DNA of 64,000 bases from Saprospiraceae bacterium (GCA_016715465.1 JADKAA010000024.1:1054001-1118000); one strand, 5' to 3'; shown: positions 49,479 through 59,235, counted from the first letter of the stretch. Made by a program: numbers and translations. The notes: generated by a model not told the origin, from the letters alone.

Positions 49479-50483
49479 CTACCTGACTTTAACCACAACT
49501 TTTCCTTTTGACCGTCCCGTTTCAACGTAAGCCAACGCTTCGTTGGTTTGCTCAAATGAAAACACTTTGTCAATGACAGGTTTAATCACGCCAGCCTCGA
49601 TGATTTGGGTAAGTTGACCTAATTGTTTGCCTTCTGCCCTCATAAATAAGAAGTTAAAGGCAACATTCATTTTCTTTGCCTGTTTCCTTGTCCCAAAACT
49701 CAATAGGTTAATAATAAATTTAAGATACCAGGGCAAAGCAAGGGCTTTGGCAAATGCTGGTGTTGGCGGACCCACTAATGAAATTAATTGACCACCCGGC
49801 TTTAAAATGTGCAAAGACTTTTCTATGATTTTTGAATCTTTATTGCTATGTAAAACCAAGTCATACTCCTTCAAGATGGTTTCAAAATCTGTTGTTTTGT
49901 AATCAATGATTAAATCCGCACCAAGGCTCCTGACCAATTCAATATTTTTTTCACTGGTGGTAGTGGCTACAAAAGCCCCTAAATGTTTGGCCAACTGTAT
50001 GGCAAAAGTGCCGACACCACCCGAACCTGCCTGAATAAATACTTTTTGACCTTTTTTTACATTCGCAAGTTCGACCAGGGCCTGCCAGGAAGTTAACCCT
50101 ACCAAAGGAATTGAAGCCGCTTCTTCCATGGATAGATTTTTGGGTTTTAAGGCAACATCTTTTTCATCAATAGATATGTATTCAGTAAATGTACCCACTC
50201 TAAAATCCGATGGACGGGCATATACTTCATCTCCAACTTTGAATTTACTGACTTTTGAACCTATTTTGGTTACAACACCCGCCACATCGTGTCCAAGTAC
50301 AAAGGGCGGCTTGTATGGTAAAAACAATTTGAATTCACCATTTCTAATCAGAGAATCCAGTGAATTTACCCCTGCCGAATGGATTTGTACCAAAACATCA
50401 GTCTCTTTTGTTGTTGGTTCTGCCCAATCAGTTACATGTAATTTTTCTTTTTTGCCGTATTTTTTTACAATGAATGCTTTCAT
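49479..50483 (-). CDS. Zinc-independent quinone-reductase-like MDR dehydrogenase
   Basis: A 334-residue medium-chain dehydrogenase: N-terminal GroES-like part VLGHDVAGVVTKIGSKVSKF, Rossmann motif AGSGGVGTFAIQLAK, and C-terminal FEQTNEALAYVETGRSKGKVV. The catalytic and structural zinc cysteines are missing, so this is the quinone oxidoreductase or NADPH-dependent enone reductase branch. It is 11 bases downstream of the SDR gene, in one operon facing away from the HxlR regulator; this arrangement is typical of quinone or electrophile detoxification controlled by an HxlR/QorR protein. Confidence 0.88.
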   Translation of the reverse strand: MKAFIVKKYGKKEKLHVTDWAEPTTKETDVLVQIHSAGVNSLDSLIRNGEFKLFLPYKPPFVLGHDVAGVVTKIGSKVSKFKVGDEVYARPSDFRVGTFTEYISIDEKDVALKPKNLSMEEAASIPLVGLTSWQALVELANVKKGQKVFIQAGSGGVGTFAIQLAKHLGAFVATTTSEKNIELVRSLGADLIIDYKTTDFETILKEYDLVLHSNKDSKIIEKSLHILKPGGQLISLVGPPTPAFAKALALPWYLKFIINLLSFGTRKQAKKMNVAFNFLFMRAEGKQLGQLTQIIEAGVIKPVIDKVFSFEQTNEALAYVETGRSKGKVVVKVR

Positions 50484-50494
50484 GATTTCTCCTT

Positions 50495-51295
50495 TTAAGC
50501 TTTGTTTAATTGTTTAAGAATTGTTTTTTCTAACGTACCATTAGCAAAGTGTTGTAACGTTATTAGCACAGACAAACCTTTTCCCACCAAATTTCTAAAT
50601 TTCGGCCTATCTGTTTCAACCACTTTGAGTACTTTTGCGGCAACCATGGCGGGGTCTTCACCTTGTTCGACAATAAAATCTGCGTACTTTTCACTTTTAT
50701 TCCTTAACGCATTGTAATCTTCAATTCTATGTAAAGTGGTAGAGGAGTTGTCCATAATGTTTGTTTTGAAAGAACCCGGTTCAATCATGGCTACCCTAAT
50801 ATTGAACTCTGACAATTCATAGCGCAATGCTTTGTAGTATCCTTCCAGGGCGTGTTTGGAGGCGGCATAATAAGAAGTGTTAGGAAAAGCAACAAGTCCT
50901 GTAATTGAGCCCACCGTAATTATTTTGCCAAATTTTTGTTTCCTGAAATGGGGCAATATTGCATTTGTTACTTTAATGGTTCCCCAAAAGTTTGTTTCAA
51001 ATTGTTGTCTGCCTAATTCGATGGGTATTTCTTCTGCAATACCAGTAACCAAAAAGCCGGCATTGTTGATAAGAATATCCAACCGGCCTATTTCATTGAA
51101 AATTCTTTCAGATAAAGAATTTATGGACTGTTCTGAATCAAGATTCAAGGCAATCATTTTGAAGGGCACTGCCGCCTGCATTTTTTCGGGATTTCGACTG
51201 GTACCAATTACATTATACCCACTTTGTTGAAGTTTTGTTGCGATGAGCAGGCCAAAGCCCGAAGAAGCCCCTGTAACCAAAATATTTTTTTTCAT
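50495..51295 (-). CDS. Short-chain dehydrogenase/reductase
   Basis: 266 residues with all SDR landmarks: TGASSGFG for the cofactor, NNAG, the catalytic Ser in GSITG and YYAASK with Tyr and Lys. Arg in the segment GTSRNPEKM suggests NADP(H). First gene of the two-gene operon; its promoter overlaps the 16-bp direct repeats at 51329-51376. Substrate unknown, probably a carbonyl compound. Confidence 0.9.
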   Translation of the reverse strand: MKKNILVTGASSGFGLLIATKLQQSGYNVIGTSRNPEKMQAAVPFKMIALNLDSEQSINSLSERIFNEIGRLDILINNAGFLVTGIAEEIPIELGRQQFETNFWGTIKVTNAILPHFRKQKFGKIITVGSITGLVAFPNTSYYAASKHALEGYYKALRYELSEFNIRVAMIEPGSFKTNIMDNSSTTLHRIEDYNALRNKSEKYADFIVEQGEDPAMVAAKVLKVVETDRPKFRNLVGKGLSVLITLQHFANGTLEKTILKQLNKA

Positions 51296-51328
51296 TTTTG
51301 TAAGTTTAGTTATTAATGTTTAAATTTG

Positions 51329-51376
51329 CTTTTAAATTGCAAGTGCAAATATATAAATAACTTTTAAAATGCAAGT
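51329..51376. promoter_or_regulatory. Direct-repeat operator candidate over the SDR promoter
   Basis: CTTTTAAATTGCAAGT (51329-51344) and CTTTTAAAATGCAAGT (51361-51376) differ at one base and start 32 bp apart, three helical turns. The minus-strand -7 box TATATTTG (51353-51346) and a CTTG at the -33 position (51375-51372) lie within and between them. A plus-strand TAAATTTG at 51321-51328 may serve HxlR. Confidence 0.65.
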
Positions 51377-51405
51377 TAAAATTAAAAAATTATTTAAATT
51401 ATTTT

Positions 51406-51816
51406 ATGGAAACGGTTAAAAAGAGGTCAGACTGCCCATTAAGTGGCTCACTGGACGTATTTGGCGACAAGTGGTCGTTGCTCATTATCAGAGACTTGAT
51501 GTTCGGGAATAAGTGTACCTACAACGACTTTTTAAAATCTGAAGAAGGTATAGCCACCAATATATTGGCCACAAGACTTAGAGGACTTGAAGAAAATGGC
51601 TTGATAGAAAAATCGGCTCACCCCGACAGTAAAGCAAAAATATTGTACCGGCTGACACAAAAAGGAATGGACTTATTGCCCATTATTATGGAAGTGTACA
51701 TTTGGGCAGACAAGTATATGACCATTCCTGCGGACATCAAGGCGACGATTAAAGAGGCAAAAAAGGACAAAGACAAATTTGTAAAACAGCTGACAAAGGA
51801 ACTCAAGGCCAAATGA
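51406..51816 (+). CDS. HxlR family redox-responsive regulator
   Basis: 136 residues with the HxlR winged helix: DCPLSGSLDVFGDKWSLLIIRDLMFG, IATNILATRLRGLEENGLIEK, YRLTQKG. The cysteine in DCPLS near the N-terminus is the position used as a redox or quinone sensor in QorR/YodB/HypR relatives. It faces the SDR/quinone reductase operon and the 16-bp direct repeats lie between. Most likely it represses that operon until quinones or electrophiles modify the cysteine. Confidence 0.9.
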   Translation: METVKKRSDCPLSGSLDVFGDKWSLLIIRDLMFGNKCTYNDFLKSEEGIATNILATRLRGLEENGLIEKSAHPDSKAKILYRLTQKGMDLLPIIMEVYIWADKYMTIPADIKATIKEAKKDKDKFVKQLTKELKAK

Positions 51817-51857
51817 TAAGTAGAAGCTGCAGATAAAAGCACTTTTGAAGTATGTGC

Positions 51858-51883
51858 GCTTGTCCCGCTTCAGCAGGACAAGC
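51858..51883. other. Small hairpin downstream of HxlR
   Basis: GCTTGTCC (51858-51865) pairs with GGACAAGC (51876-51883), loop 10. There is no U-tract; it may be a weak terminator. The following bases to 52072 hold nothing else. Confidence 0.4.
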
Positions 51884-52072
51884 TGTGCTCCGCAGATGGT
51901 TTAGAGGTGGTTGAAAGTTTTGAACTCCGCATCAATGCCTAAAGCTATCGGCATGCTGAAATTCACTTCCATCGAAAATCCGTAAACCACAGGCAACTGG
52001 TTGCAAAAACTTACCACCAGACAAGCTCACAAGGGATTACGATGCTTTTTTTCTTATGGTAATCAAATCATC

Positions 52073-52452
52073 CCTGCCAAACCATATTCTGAATAATACA
52101 AATTGACCCACCACATTATCCCTTATATTTGGAATTGGCCTTTATTTTCAGTGATTAATATCAAAAGATCGACTGCAGTTGCCCGGCAGCGTTCCCTGCT
52201 TTAAATTTGTCCCGCTTTTAAAGTACTGATTTTGAAAAACGTGGACGCAAATAAAAGGCTGGATTTGGGGTAGGGTATTGGTACTGCATTGGATCCGTTT
52301 ATAAACAGATATAAACGTTTAATTACGAGATGGTGTACCCTTTTGAAAGTCGGGTATGAGCGATTTCATACACTTAAATTGCTTGATTATTAAATTATTA
52401 ATACATTAAATGGCTTTCTGGTTATTGGGGAGATGCGTATATCCACTCGTTA
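52073..52452. repeat. Non-coding dispersed repeat, copy 3
   Basis: Starts CTGCCAAACCATATTCTGAA and shares with copy 1 GACCCACCACA, GATTAATATCAAAA, TTTTAAAGTACTG, ACGTGGACGCAA, GCATTGGA.CCGTTTAT and the end ATATCCACTCGTTA. It directly precedes the broken DUF1016 nuclease gene. Confidence 0.7.
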
Positions 52453-52530
52453 ACAGTAATGGCACAAAACCGGTTCCAAAATAGAAACACGACTGAAAAA
52501 ACATAAATTTGTAGCATATAGAAATAAATA

Positions 52531-53514
52531 ATGGACAATCGCTTTACGGACATAATTCAGCTTATAAAACAATCTCGGACTAATGCAATTAAAGCCGTAA
52601 ACACTGAACTTATAAACCTCTATTGGAATATCGGAGAACATATCAGCAGGAAAATTAAGCAATCAGAATGGGGAGACTCTGTGGTAACAGAATTAACCAT
52701 TTTCATACAGAAACTAGAACCAGAAATAAAAGGCTTCTCCGACAAAAATATTTGGAGAATGAAGCAGTTTTACGAGACTTACAAGGACTTTCCAAAACTC
52801 TAAACACTGTTGAGAGAAATTAGTTGGTCGCACAATTTGGCAATATTTTCAAGGTGCAAGACTGTTGAAGAAAGGGAGTTTTATTTGAAACTGGCTAAAC
52901 AGGAGAACTATAGTTTCAGAGAACTTGAGCGACAAATTTCTGCGAGCCTTTTTGAGCGGACAATAATTGGAAAATCAAAACTCTCGACAGCGTTGAGAGA
53001 AAGTGATCACGACCTCACAAATACTTTTAAAGACAGTTATGTATTTGAGTTTCTGAATTTACCTGAGCCACATAGTGAGAGCGACTTGCAGCGTGGACTT
53101 GTAAGACAAATGAAAAACTTCATTCTTGAACTCGGCAAGGACTTCTTATTTATAGGAGAAGAGTATAAGCTGCAAGTTGGTAACACTGACTTTTACATTG
53201 ACTTGTTATTCTACCACCGTGGACTTCAATGCATAGTGGCGTTTGAACTTAAAGCAGACAAGTTTAAACCCGACCACTTGGGACAGCTTAACTTTTATTT
53301 AGAAGCTTTGGACAGAGACGCAAGAAAGCAAAATGAAAATCCGAGCATTGGAGTTTTACTCTGCAAGGACAAAGACAGTGAAGTAGTTGAATATGCTTTA
53401 AGTAGAAGCCTTTCCCCGACAATGGTTTCAGAATATAAAACGCAACTACCTGACAAGAACCTTTTACAACAAAAATTGCACGAACTATTTGACAATGAAA
53501 CGGACGAGAAATAA
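52531..53514 (+). pseudogene. DUF1016/YhcG-type PD-(D/E)XK nuclease with in-frame stop
   Basis: Both parts lie in one frame, 327 residues in total. The N-terminal DUF1016 part (LYWNIGEHISRKIKQSEWG, FSDKNIWRMKQFYETY) ends FPKL, then TAA (52801-52803), then TLLREISWSHNLAIFSRCKT. Related proteins have KLSTLLRE here, so a single TCA to TAA change made the stop. The C-terminal nuclease domain (DFYIDLLFYHRGLQCIVAFELK) keeps its D and E-x-K catalytic residues. The second half might be made from an internal start but without its partner domain. Confidence 0.85.
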
Positions 53515-53592
53515 ATCCGCCACTGCGCCAAGCTGCAAAACGTTATGTGCAGTCCAAACAGACCGACCAAACTAAAACAAGAAAAGTAAAAT

Positions 53593-54018
53593 ATGGACGA
53601 AAAATATTTAAGGCCGACCCAGGAAGCAGGACGAAAGTTTGTTATGCGACAAATACAAGGAAGTATGGTTATGCTCAACTTGCTTCGTTTTCGTGACACA
53701 GCAGACTATTCAGACAGCCCTGAACTTATGCCGAAAGAACCAATAAGCGGAAAACAAGCATATCAACTGTATATTGAACATACTTTGCCATTCTTGACAA
53801 AGTCGGGTGGAGAAATTTTATTTATGGGCGAAGGTGGAGATTTTTTAATTGGACCGACAACTGAACGATGGGACTTTGTATTACTCGTCAAACAAAATAG
53901 TGTAAATAGTTTTATCGCTTTTGAATCAGACAAGGATTATATGAAAGGTATTGGACATAGAACAGCCGCATTGTCCGATTCAAGACTCTTACCAATAACC
54001 GAAAAAAATGAAATCTAA
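53593..54018 (+). CDS. DUF1330-like dimeric alpha/beta-barrel protein
   Basis: 141 residues, with MVMLNLLRFRD, KQAYQLYIEHTLPFLTKSGG, RWDFVLLVKQNSVNSFIAF and HRTAALSDSRLLP, the block order of DUF1330-type ferredoxin-like barrel proteins. These include putative monooxygenases and enzymes of unknown role. It overlaps the GIY-YIG fragment by 11 bases. Composition is AT-rich and matches the nuclease gene upstream, so it probably came in with the same acquired block. Confidence 0.7.
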   Translation: MDEKYLRPTQEAGRKFVMRQIQGSMVMLNLLRFRDTADYSDSPELMPKEPISGKQAYQLYIEHTLPFLTKSGGEILFMGEGGDFLIGPTTERWDFVLLVKQNSVNSFIAFESDKDYMKGIGHRTAALSDSRLLPITEKNEI

Positions 54019-54187
54019 AAAAGAAGTAAAAGACAGCTATAAAGGAATGAAGTTTCAAATTGGGGTGTTTCAGATAAGAAATACGGTCAATAACAAAATC
54101 ACAAGTGTCCAAAACGTTTTAAAAGAACAAATAGATACCCGTGTTTACTGGTGTAAACATGTTCAAAATTATCAATTTTATATTTAA
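54008..54187 (+). pseudogene. GIY-YIG nuclease N-terminal fragment
   Basis: The 59-residue frame begins SKKEVKDSYKGMKFQIGVFQ and RNTVNNKIT, the usual start of small GIY-YIG family proteins in Bacteroidota (family members continue with a GSS/NLD block and the catalytic Arg and Glu). From about 54110 the sequence diverges and stops, so the catalytic part is lost. Confidence 0.65.
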
Positions 54188-54448
54188 TCTTAGATATCAG
54201 AAAACAGGTATATCATCAGGAGGTTTTTTTGGGTCGATTATTACAGATGATATGCTCCCTATCTGACGCTAATCGCAAACCCAAAAACCCGTACACTTAC
54301 TCAAACCTCTCGGTAAAGTGCTGAGACCTGTATTTCAATGTGCTGAAGTTAGCCGATCTATCCATCCTAAATTCTTAAGTACGCAGCGTATAAACACCCA
54401 ATAGGGCAGGGATTTGTAAAATATTTGATAAATAATGATAAAAATATA
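54188..54448. other. Intergenic remnant region
   Basis: No gene. GATATGCTCCCTATCTGACG at 54249-54268 resembles GATATTCTCCCTATCTGTCG near 29822, after the antitoxin gene; this may be a short dispersed repeat or fossil. Confidence 0.35.
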
Positions 54449-54478
54449 TTGATAAACAATAAATAATTATTATCTTTG
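54449..54478 (+). promoter_or_regulatory. Promoter of the DUF2975/HTH pair
   Basis: TTG (54449-54451), 19 bases, then TATCTTTG (54471-54478) match the Bacteroidota consensus; start codon 26 bases further on. Confidence 0.72.
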
Positions 54479-54504
54479 CGACATCACTTTAAATTTTAAT
54501 AAGG

Positions 54505-55041
54505 ATGTCAAAAACAAACCACTTCGTATTTAAAGTCCTGAAAATTGTGGCCTGGGTCATCTTCGTTGGCTTATGTGTGGAAGCCGGAGGTTTGATCGTC
54601 AATTTTATATTCAGCCTGTACAAGCCTGAATTTGTCCAGAACTTATATCAAAAGTTGGACTTAAGTGCAATGTATAACCGCAGCAAATGGACTTTTTTCA
54701 GCATGTATTCTTTTATTTTGGTCATCTCCATGTTGAAAGCGTACTTATTTTATATAGTCATCATCCTTGTCAGCAAGCTTGATTTGACAAAACCCTTCAA
54801 CCGTTTTGTTTCAGAAAAAATTATGCTGATGAGTTACCTCACCTTATCCATAGGACTATTGAGTTACCTGGCCCGGCAAACCGCTAAAAATTTGCTGCAT
54901 CGCGGCTACGAAATCGACCAGCTCAATCCCTTTTGGGTGGACAGTGAGGCCTTTGTTTTGATGGCAGCCATCGTGTATGTCATTGCGACCATTTTCAAAA
55001 AGGGACTGGAAATTCAAATGGAAAACGATTTAACCGTTTAA
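54505..55041 (+). CDS. DUF2975 membrane protein
   Basis: 178 residues with four membrane helices and the DUF2975 layout: VLKIVAWVIFVGLCVEAGGLIV; SFILVISMLKAYLFYIVIIL; SKLDLTKPFN loop; LMSYLTLSIGLLSYLA; FVLMAAIVYVIATIFKKG. In Firmicutes and Bacteroidota these pair with a small Cro-type HTH protein, as here (gap of two bases). The membrane protein probably signals to, or restrains, the regulator. Confidence 0.85.
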   Translation: MSKTNHFVFKVLKIVAWVIFVGLCVEAGGLIVNFIFSLYKPEFVQNLYQKLDLSAMYNRSKWTFFSMYSFILVISMLKAYLFYIVIILVSKLDLTKPFNRFVSEKIMLMSYLTLSIGLLSYLARQTAKNLLHRGYEIDQLNPFWVDSEAFVLMAAIVYVIATIFKKGLEIQMENDLTV

Positions 55042-55043
55042 GC

Positions 55044-55247
55044 ATGCCCATCATTGTAAACTTAGACGTAATGATGGCAAAGCGGAAAATGTCGCTGAAT
55101 GAACTATCCCAAAAAGTCGATCTCACACTTTCCAACCTTTCCATCTTAAAAACGGGAAAAGCGAAAGCCATACGCTTTAGCACGTTAGAAGCCATTTGTA
55201 AGGTACTGAATTGTCAACCTGCGGATATTCTGGAATACGTGGAGTAA
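55044..55247 (+). CDS. Small Cro/YozG-type HTH regulator
   Basis: 67 residues: NLDVMMAKRKMSLNELSQKV, LTLSNLSILKTGKAKAIRF, STLEAICKVLNCQPADILEY. This is the short XRE/YozG form that follows DUF2975 genes. It is two bases downstream of its partner and clearly co-transcribed. Likely regulates its own operon. Confidence 0.88.
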   Translation: MPIIVNLDVMMAKRKMSLNELSQKVDLTLSNLSILKTGKAKAIRFSTLEAICKVLNCQPADILEYVE

Positions 55248-55332
55248 ACGTTTCGTTAATTTCAAAAAATAGCGTGGAATTTGTCATACTTACCCCTCAG
55301 TAAAACGTATTTTTACCTTTACACAGCGACAG

Positions 55333-55974
55333 ATGATTTTTTTATACTCCATATCTTTTTTCCTGACGAGCCTTATTTTGGCAAATCCGTGTCATGCATC
55401 TGATTCGTGGAGTTTGCAATATGTGACCATCCAGTTGAAAAATGGCCAAAGATTACATGGCTATATTTGCCTTAATGAACAAAGTTTGCGCCAGACAACG
55501 GAGCAATGGGGTATCCGAGCAACGGAGCAACGGAGCAACGGGAACAGCTTTCTGGATAGCTTGTTGGTCATTTACCGCATGGGTGATTCATTACAAGTTT
55601 ATTCCGATCTTTTTTCAGACAAGACGATCCTGGATGGTATCATGCTGTCAAAGCAAAAGCCGGTGAAAGTGCCCATTGAGCAGGTGACTTCCATACGGCG
55701 AACCAATGGGCAGTACAATGGCATGAGCGGGAGCTGGAAGGCCATCAATGTGGTCAACGAAAAAGAACTGGAGTTGCTGGCTCAAAAACCGTACTATTTT
55801 TACATCAGTGACAGCAAGAATGTTTACCTCACATTATTGAGTTACCACCAGGCCTTCAAAGCATCGAACCTGCAAAAGATCAGCGAACAGCTCGTCGGTC
55901 TAGAGGGGCCGCAGTTTGAAGCGGCACGGGAGAACTACCGGTCAAAGAACATCATTGTATTGCGGTTTGACTGA
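55333..55974 (+). CDS. Exported protein of unknown function
   Basis: 213 residues with a signal peptide (FLYSISFFLTSLILANPCHA). The mature part has VTIQLKNGQRLHGYICLNEQ, a beta-rich start, and a charged C-terminus. Inside is a short repeat region encoded by 8-bp units CGGAGCAA (55516-55541), giving TEQRSNG; a change in copy number would shift the frame. I do not recognise the family. It stands between the HTH gene and the aldo/keto reductase. Confidence 0.62.
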   Translation: MIFLYSISFFLTSLILANPCHASDSWSLQYVTIQLKNGQRLHGYICLNEQSLRQTTEQWGIRATEQRSNGNSFLDSLLVIYRMGDSLQVYSDLFSDKTILDGIMLSKQKPVKVPIEQVTSIRRTNGQYNGMSGSWKAINVVNEKELELLAQKPYYFYISDSKNVYLTLLSYHQAFKASNLQKISEQLVGLEGPQFEAARENYRSKNIIVLRFD

Positions 55975-56033
55975 TGACTTTGTTGGTCAGAGATCAGCCG
56001 TAATTTTGGAATATTCACATCAAGCGCATCATC

Positions 56034-57026
56034 ATGGAAAAAAGAAAATTGGGCAACAGCGGACTGGAAGTATAGGCCATCGGTCTGGGCTGCATGGGCA
56101 TGAGCTTTGGCTATGGTCCGCCAGCAGATGACAACGAAATGATTGCCCTGATCAGAAAGGCGGTCGAAGCCGGGGTTACCTTTTTTGATACGGCCGAAGT
56201 GTATGGCCCTTTCATCAACGAGGAGTTGGTTGGTAAGGCATTGGCGCCTTTTAAAGGGGAGGTGGTGATTGCCACCAAATTTGGATTTGCTCCCGGCCCG
56301 GACGGAGGCCGCTGGAATGAACTTGAAAGTCGTCCCGAACACCTCAGAGCGGTGGCGGAGGCTTCGCTGAAAAGGCTGGGAGTCGAGGCCATCGATTTGT
56401 TTTATCAGCACCGGGTTGACCTCAATGTACCCATAGAAGATGTGGCGGGGGCCGTGAAAGACCTCATCCGAGAGGGCAAGGTAAAACACTTTGGTCTATC
56501 GGAAGCCGGGGCGCAAACCATCCGCAAGGCCCACGCCGTGCAACCGGTAACGGCTTTGCAAAGTGAGTATTCCCTTTGGACGCGCCAGCCGGAGGAGGAC
56601 ATCCTGCCGACGCTGGAGGAGCTCGGCATCGGCTTTGTGCCATTCAGTCCGCTGGGTAAAGGCTTTCTTACCGGTAAAATGACACAAGACACCAAATTTG
56701 ACAGTGGCGATTTCAGAAACATCCTGCCCCGGTTTACCCGGGAGGCCATGAAAGCCAACCAGGCCCTGATTGATTTGCTGATAGCAATGGCCAATGAAAA
56801 AAATGCAAGCCCTGCACAAATAGCCCTGGCCTGGCTGCTGGCCCAAAAACCATGGATCGTGCCCATACCGGGTACTACGAAACTGCATCGCCTGCTGGAA
56901 AACGTCGCAGCCGCAGACCTGGTATTCAGCCCCGAAGAATTGGTGCAGATCGAGACCTCAGCATCGCACATCAAGGTCATGGGTGAACGGTATCCGGAAC
57001 ACATTTTGAAGATGACGGGCAGGTGA
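56034..57026 (+). pseudogene. Aldo/keto reductase with TAG at codon 14
   Basis: The full gene starts KRKLGNSGLEV, then TAG (56073-56075), then AIGLGCMGMSFGYG. Relatives have serine at the stop (TCG to TAG). The rest, about 316 residues, is a complete AKR: FFDTAEVYGPFINEE with catalytic Asp and Tyr, VIATKFGF with Lys, LFYQHRVD with His, and the C-terminal NADPH site IPGTTKLHRLLENV. Translation from the ATG at 56094 would lose the first beta strand. It may be inactive, or the TAG may be a consensus error. Confidence 0.85.
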
Positions 57027-57434
57027 TGGATAGTCTATGGAATTAAATCAGGACCCCAAGCTTAAATTTCGGATTTAAATCTATTTCTGATTTGGTTAAT
57101 CCATTTTACTCCCTTTTTTATAGGACTTTTCATAATTAAAGGTGATCGTTTAAGATCAGCGTTTGAGGAATTAGATTATGATGGTTATTTGGACTGAATA
57201 TTTTTGCAGGATACAAGGCAACAAAGTTCGTGGAAGCATGACCAAAAGCCATGAATTTCACCGTTGTCAATGACAAAAATCATTGCACTATTAAGCTGGA
57301 TGTAGTATAATTGTTGCAATGAATTTGACTGGGATTTATCGTGCTTAAATAAATAACTTCTAACCAAAAAAGCAAGGTAATTCGAGTCTTTGACTGATTT
57401 GTAACTTTTGTTTACTCAAATTAGGATAGAGATA
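57027..57434. other. Intergenic region, nothing identified
   Basis: AT-rich, no conserved frame. TAACTTTTG at 57402-57410 is one base longer than the -7 consensus. Confidence 0.4.
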
Positions 57435-59113
57435 ATGAGGACACGAATTCAAAATTATAAAAGATTATTTTTTCGCTTTAAGCATTTTGCTATTCGTAAA
57501 ATATTGGTAATGTATTGCCTTTTCGGCCTCGTCATACCGGCTTTTTCTCAGGGTGCCGGCAATGCCTTACTATTTCATTCCGGAACCAGAAATATGGTTG
57601 AAATACCTGATCACCCTTCGTTGGATCTGGGTTCGGCGTTCACAATTGAAGCCTGGATATATAGAACCGGTGCCGGTAATTGGCAGGGCATTGTATCCAA
57701 AAGTAATTACTCCGGTGGCTATACCAATACATCCTATGTCATCAAGCTGCTGAGTACTACAAACGGCATTTCGCTTTGGCTTACTTCCAATGGCGGCGAA
57801 AGCGGCAGGTCGGGCACTGACCTGGGAACTGCGCTAACTTTAAATGAGTGGGTTCATTTGGCTGTGACCTATAGTGCCGCCTCTGGTACGCGCATATATT
57901 ACAATGGGGTGCTGCAAACTTCAGGTCCGCATTGGGGATTTGGTAATCCTGCTTCTCTGTATAATTCCAGTACAGCGTTACGCATTGGTACTGATCATCA
58001 GGGAGGCGATGGCTTTCCCGGCCGGATCGACGAAGTGCGCATATGGAATGTCGTTAAATCCGAAGCACAAATCCGTGAAATGATGCACCGCCGACTTACC
58101 GGCAGTGAAATGGGTTTATCGGGTTATTGGCGCTTTGATGAAGGTTCCGGTGTTATGACCGCCGATGCCACTGTGAATGCCAATGCTGGCACCCTTATAG
58201 GTGTATCCACTACACCTCCGGCCTGGATAACATCAACGGCTCCTTTTGGAGCAGGGGTTAGTTATACGCAAACCGTAAATAGTACAGGTGCTGTTGTTTT
58301 TACAGGTACAAATCTTGAAATCAATTTCACCGCAAAATCCGGTTCAGATGTTTTTGTAGTGACCGGTATCAACAATCCACCTGAAGGCACTCAACCCACA
58401 GGTGTGGGCAACTTAGAGCCATTGTATTGGGTAGCGCGTAAATATGGAGGTGGCACTTTTACAGCCAACCTTACATTTACTTTAAATGCCTTAGATCCGT
58501 TTTATCAAAGCAACCCCTCTTATGTAAAACTTTTCAGCAGGGCAAGTAATGCGGATGGCGCCTGGACCCTGGTGGGTTCGGCTGCCAGTGCGACCGCGAC
58601 GACGGTAACCTTCAACGGCATCAGTTCATTCAGCCAATTTGCCATTGGATATGACTGTCCCAGCCTGCTTACCTGGTACCAGGATGCAGATGGTGATTTA
58701 TATGGAAACGCCATGGTCAGTCAGGCTGCCTGTCTTCAACCAACCGGCTATGTGGCAGACGACCAGGATTGTGATGATACAAATGGCATGATCTATCCGG
58801 GAGCCCTTGAATTGTGCAATACCCTGGACGATGATTGCGACGGCCAGGTGGATAACCTACTGACCTATACAACTACGCAAGGTGGTTCTTATGTGGACCC
58901 GGCCACATGGGGTGGGTGTCCCCCACCAAATCCTATTCCGCCAGGTATGACCGTGAACATTACTTTTGGTTTGTCAAATCCAGCAGGAAGCACCATTGTA
59001 AATAATGGCATAATCAATTGCACCGGTATATTTACCAACCAGGGCATATACAAGGGTAAAGGCAGCTTTTAGGTACCTTCATCAATGAGGGCATTGTAAG
59101 GCCGGGAAATTAG
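57435..59113 (+). CDS. Secreted LamG/MopE-motif protein, frameshift at the last 15 codons
   Basis: Signal peptide ending IPAFSQ. Residues about 40-250 form a LamG/concanavalin-like domain (FTIEAWIYRTGAGNWQGIVS ... GRIDEVRIWNVVKSEAQIRE, then LSGYWRFDEGSG). After that come a beta-sandwich, a thrombospondin/MopE-type metal motif DQDCDDTNGMIYPGALELC followed by DDDCDGQVD, and the C-terminal module. The frame stops at 59072, but the next frame reads LGTFINEGIVRPGN and a TAG at 59111-59113. One missing T in the TTTT at 59067-59070 is the cause, and the repaired end matches the ends of the genes at 35054 and 62635. I start at 57435, since the upstream TTG has no support. About 559 residues. Confidence 0.82.
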
Positions 59114-59235
59114 ACCTGGATTGTTTTTAAATAAAAGGCGACGATAATTACAGAATGGTTTTCGACTTTGTTTTTTATGATTCAATTATTTAAAACAACG
59201 CAGTATTTTAACTGTAGGCGTGTGGAAGTAGCTAC

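Noticed and set aside
53530..53565. AACGTTATGTGCAG and the similar CTCGTTATAAGC at 24556 as integron attC sites
   Set aside because: They fail the GTTRRRY core and no matching R''/L'' arm is found upstream; no integrase is in the window.
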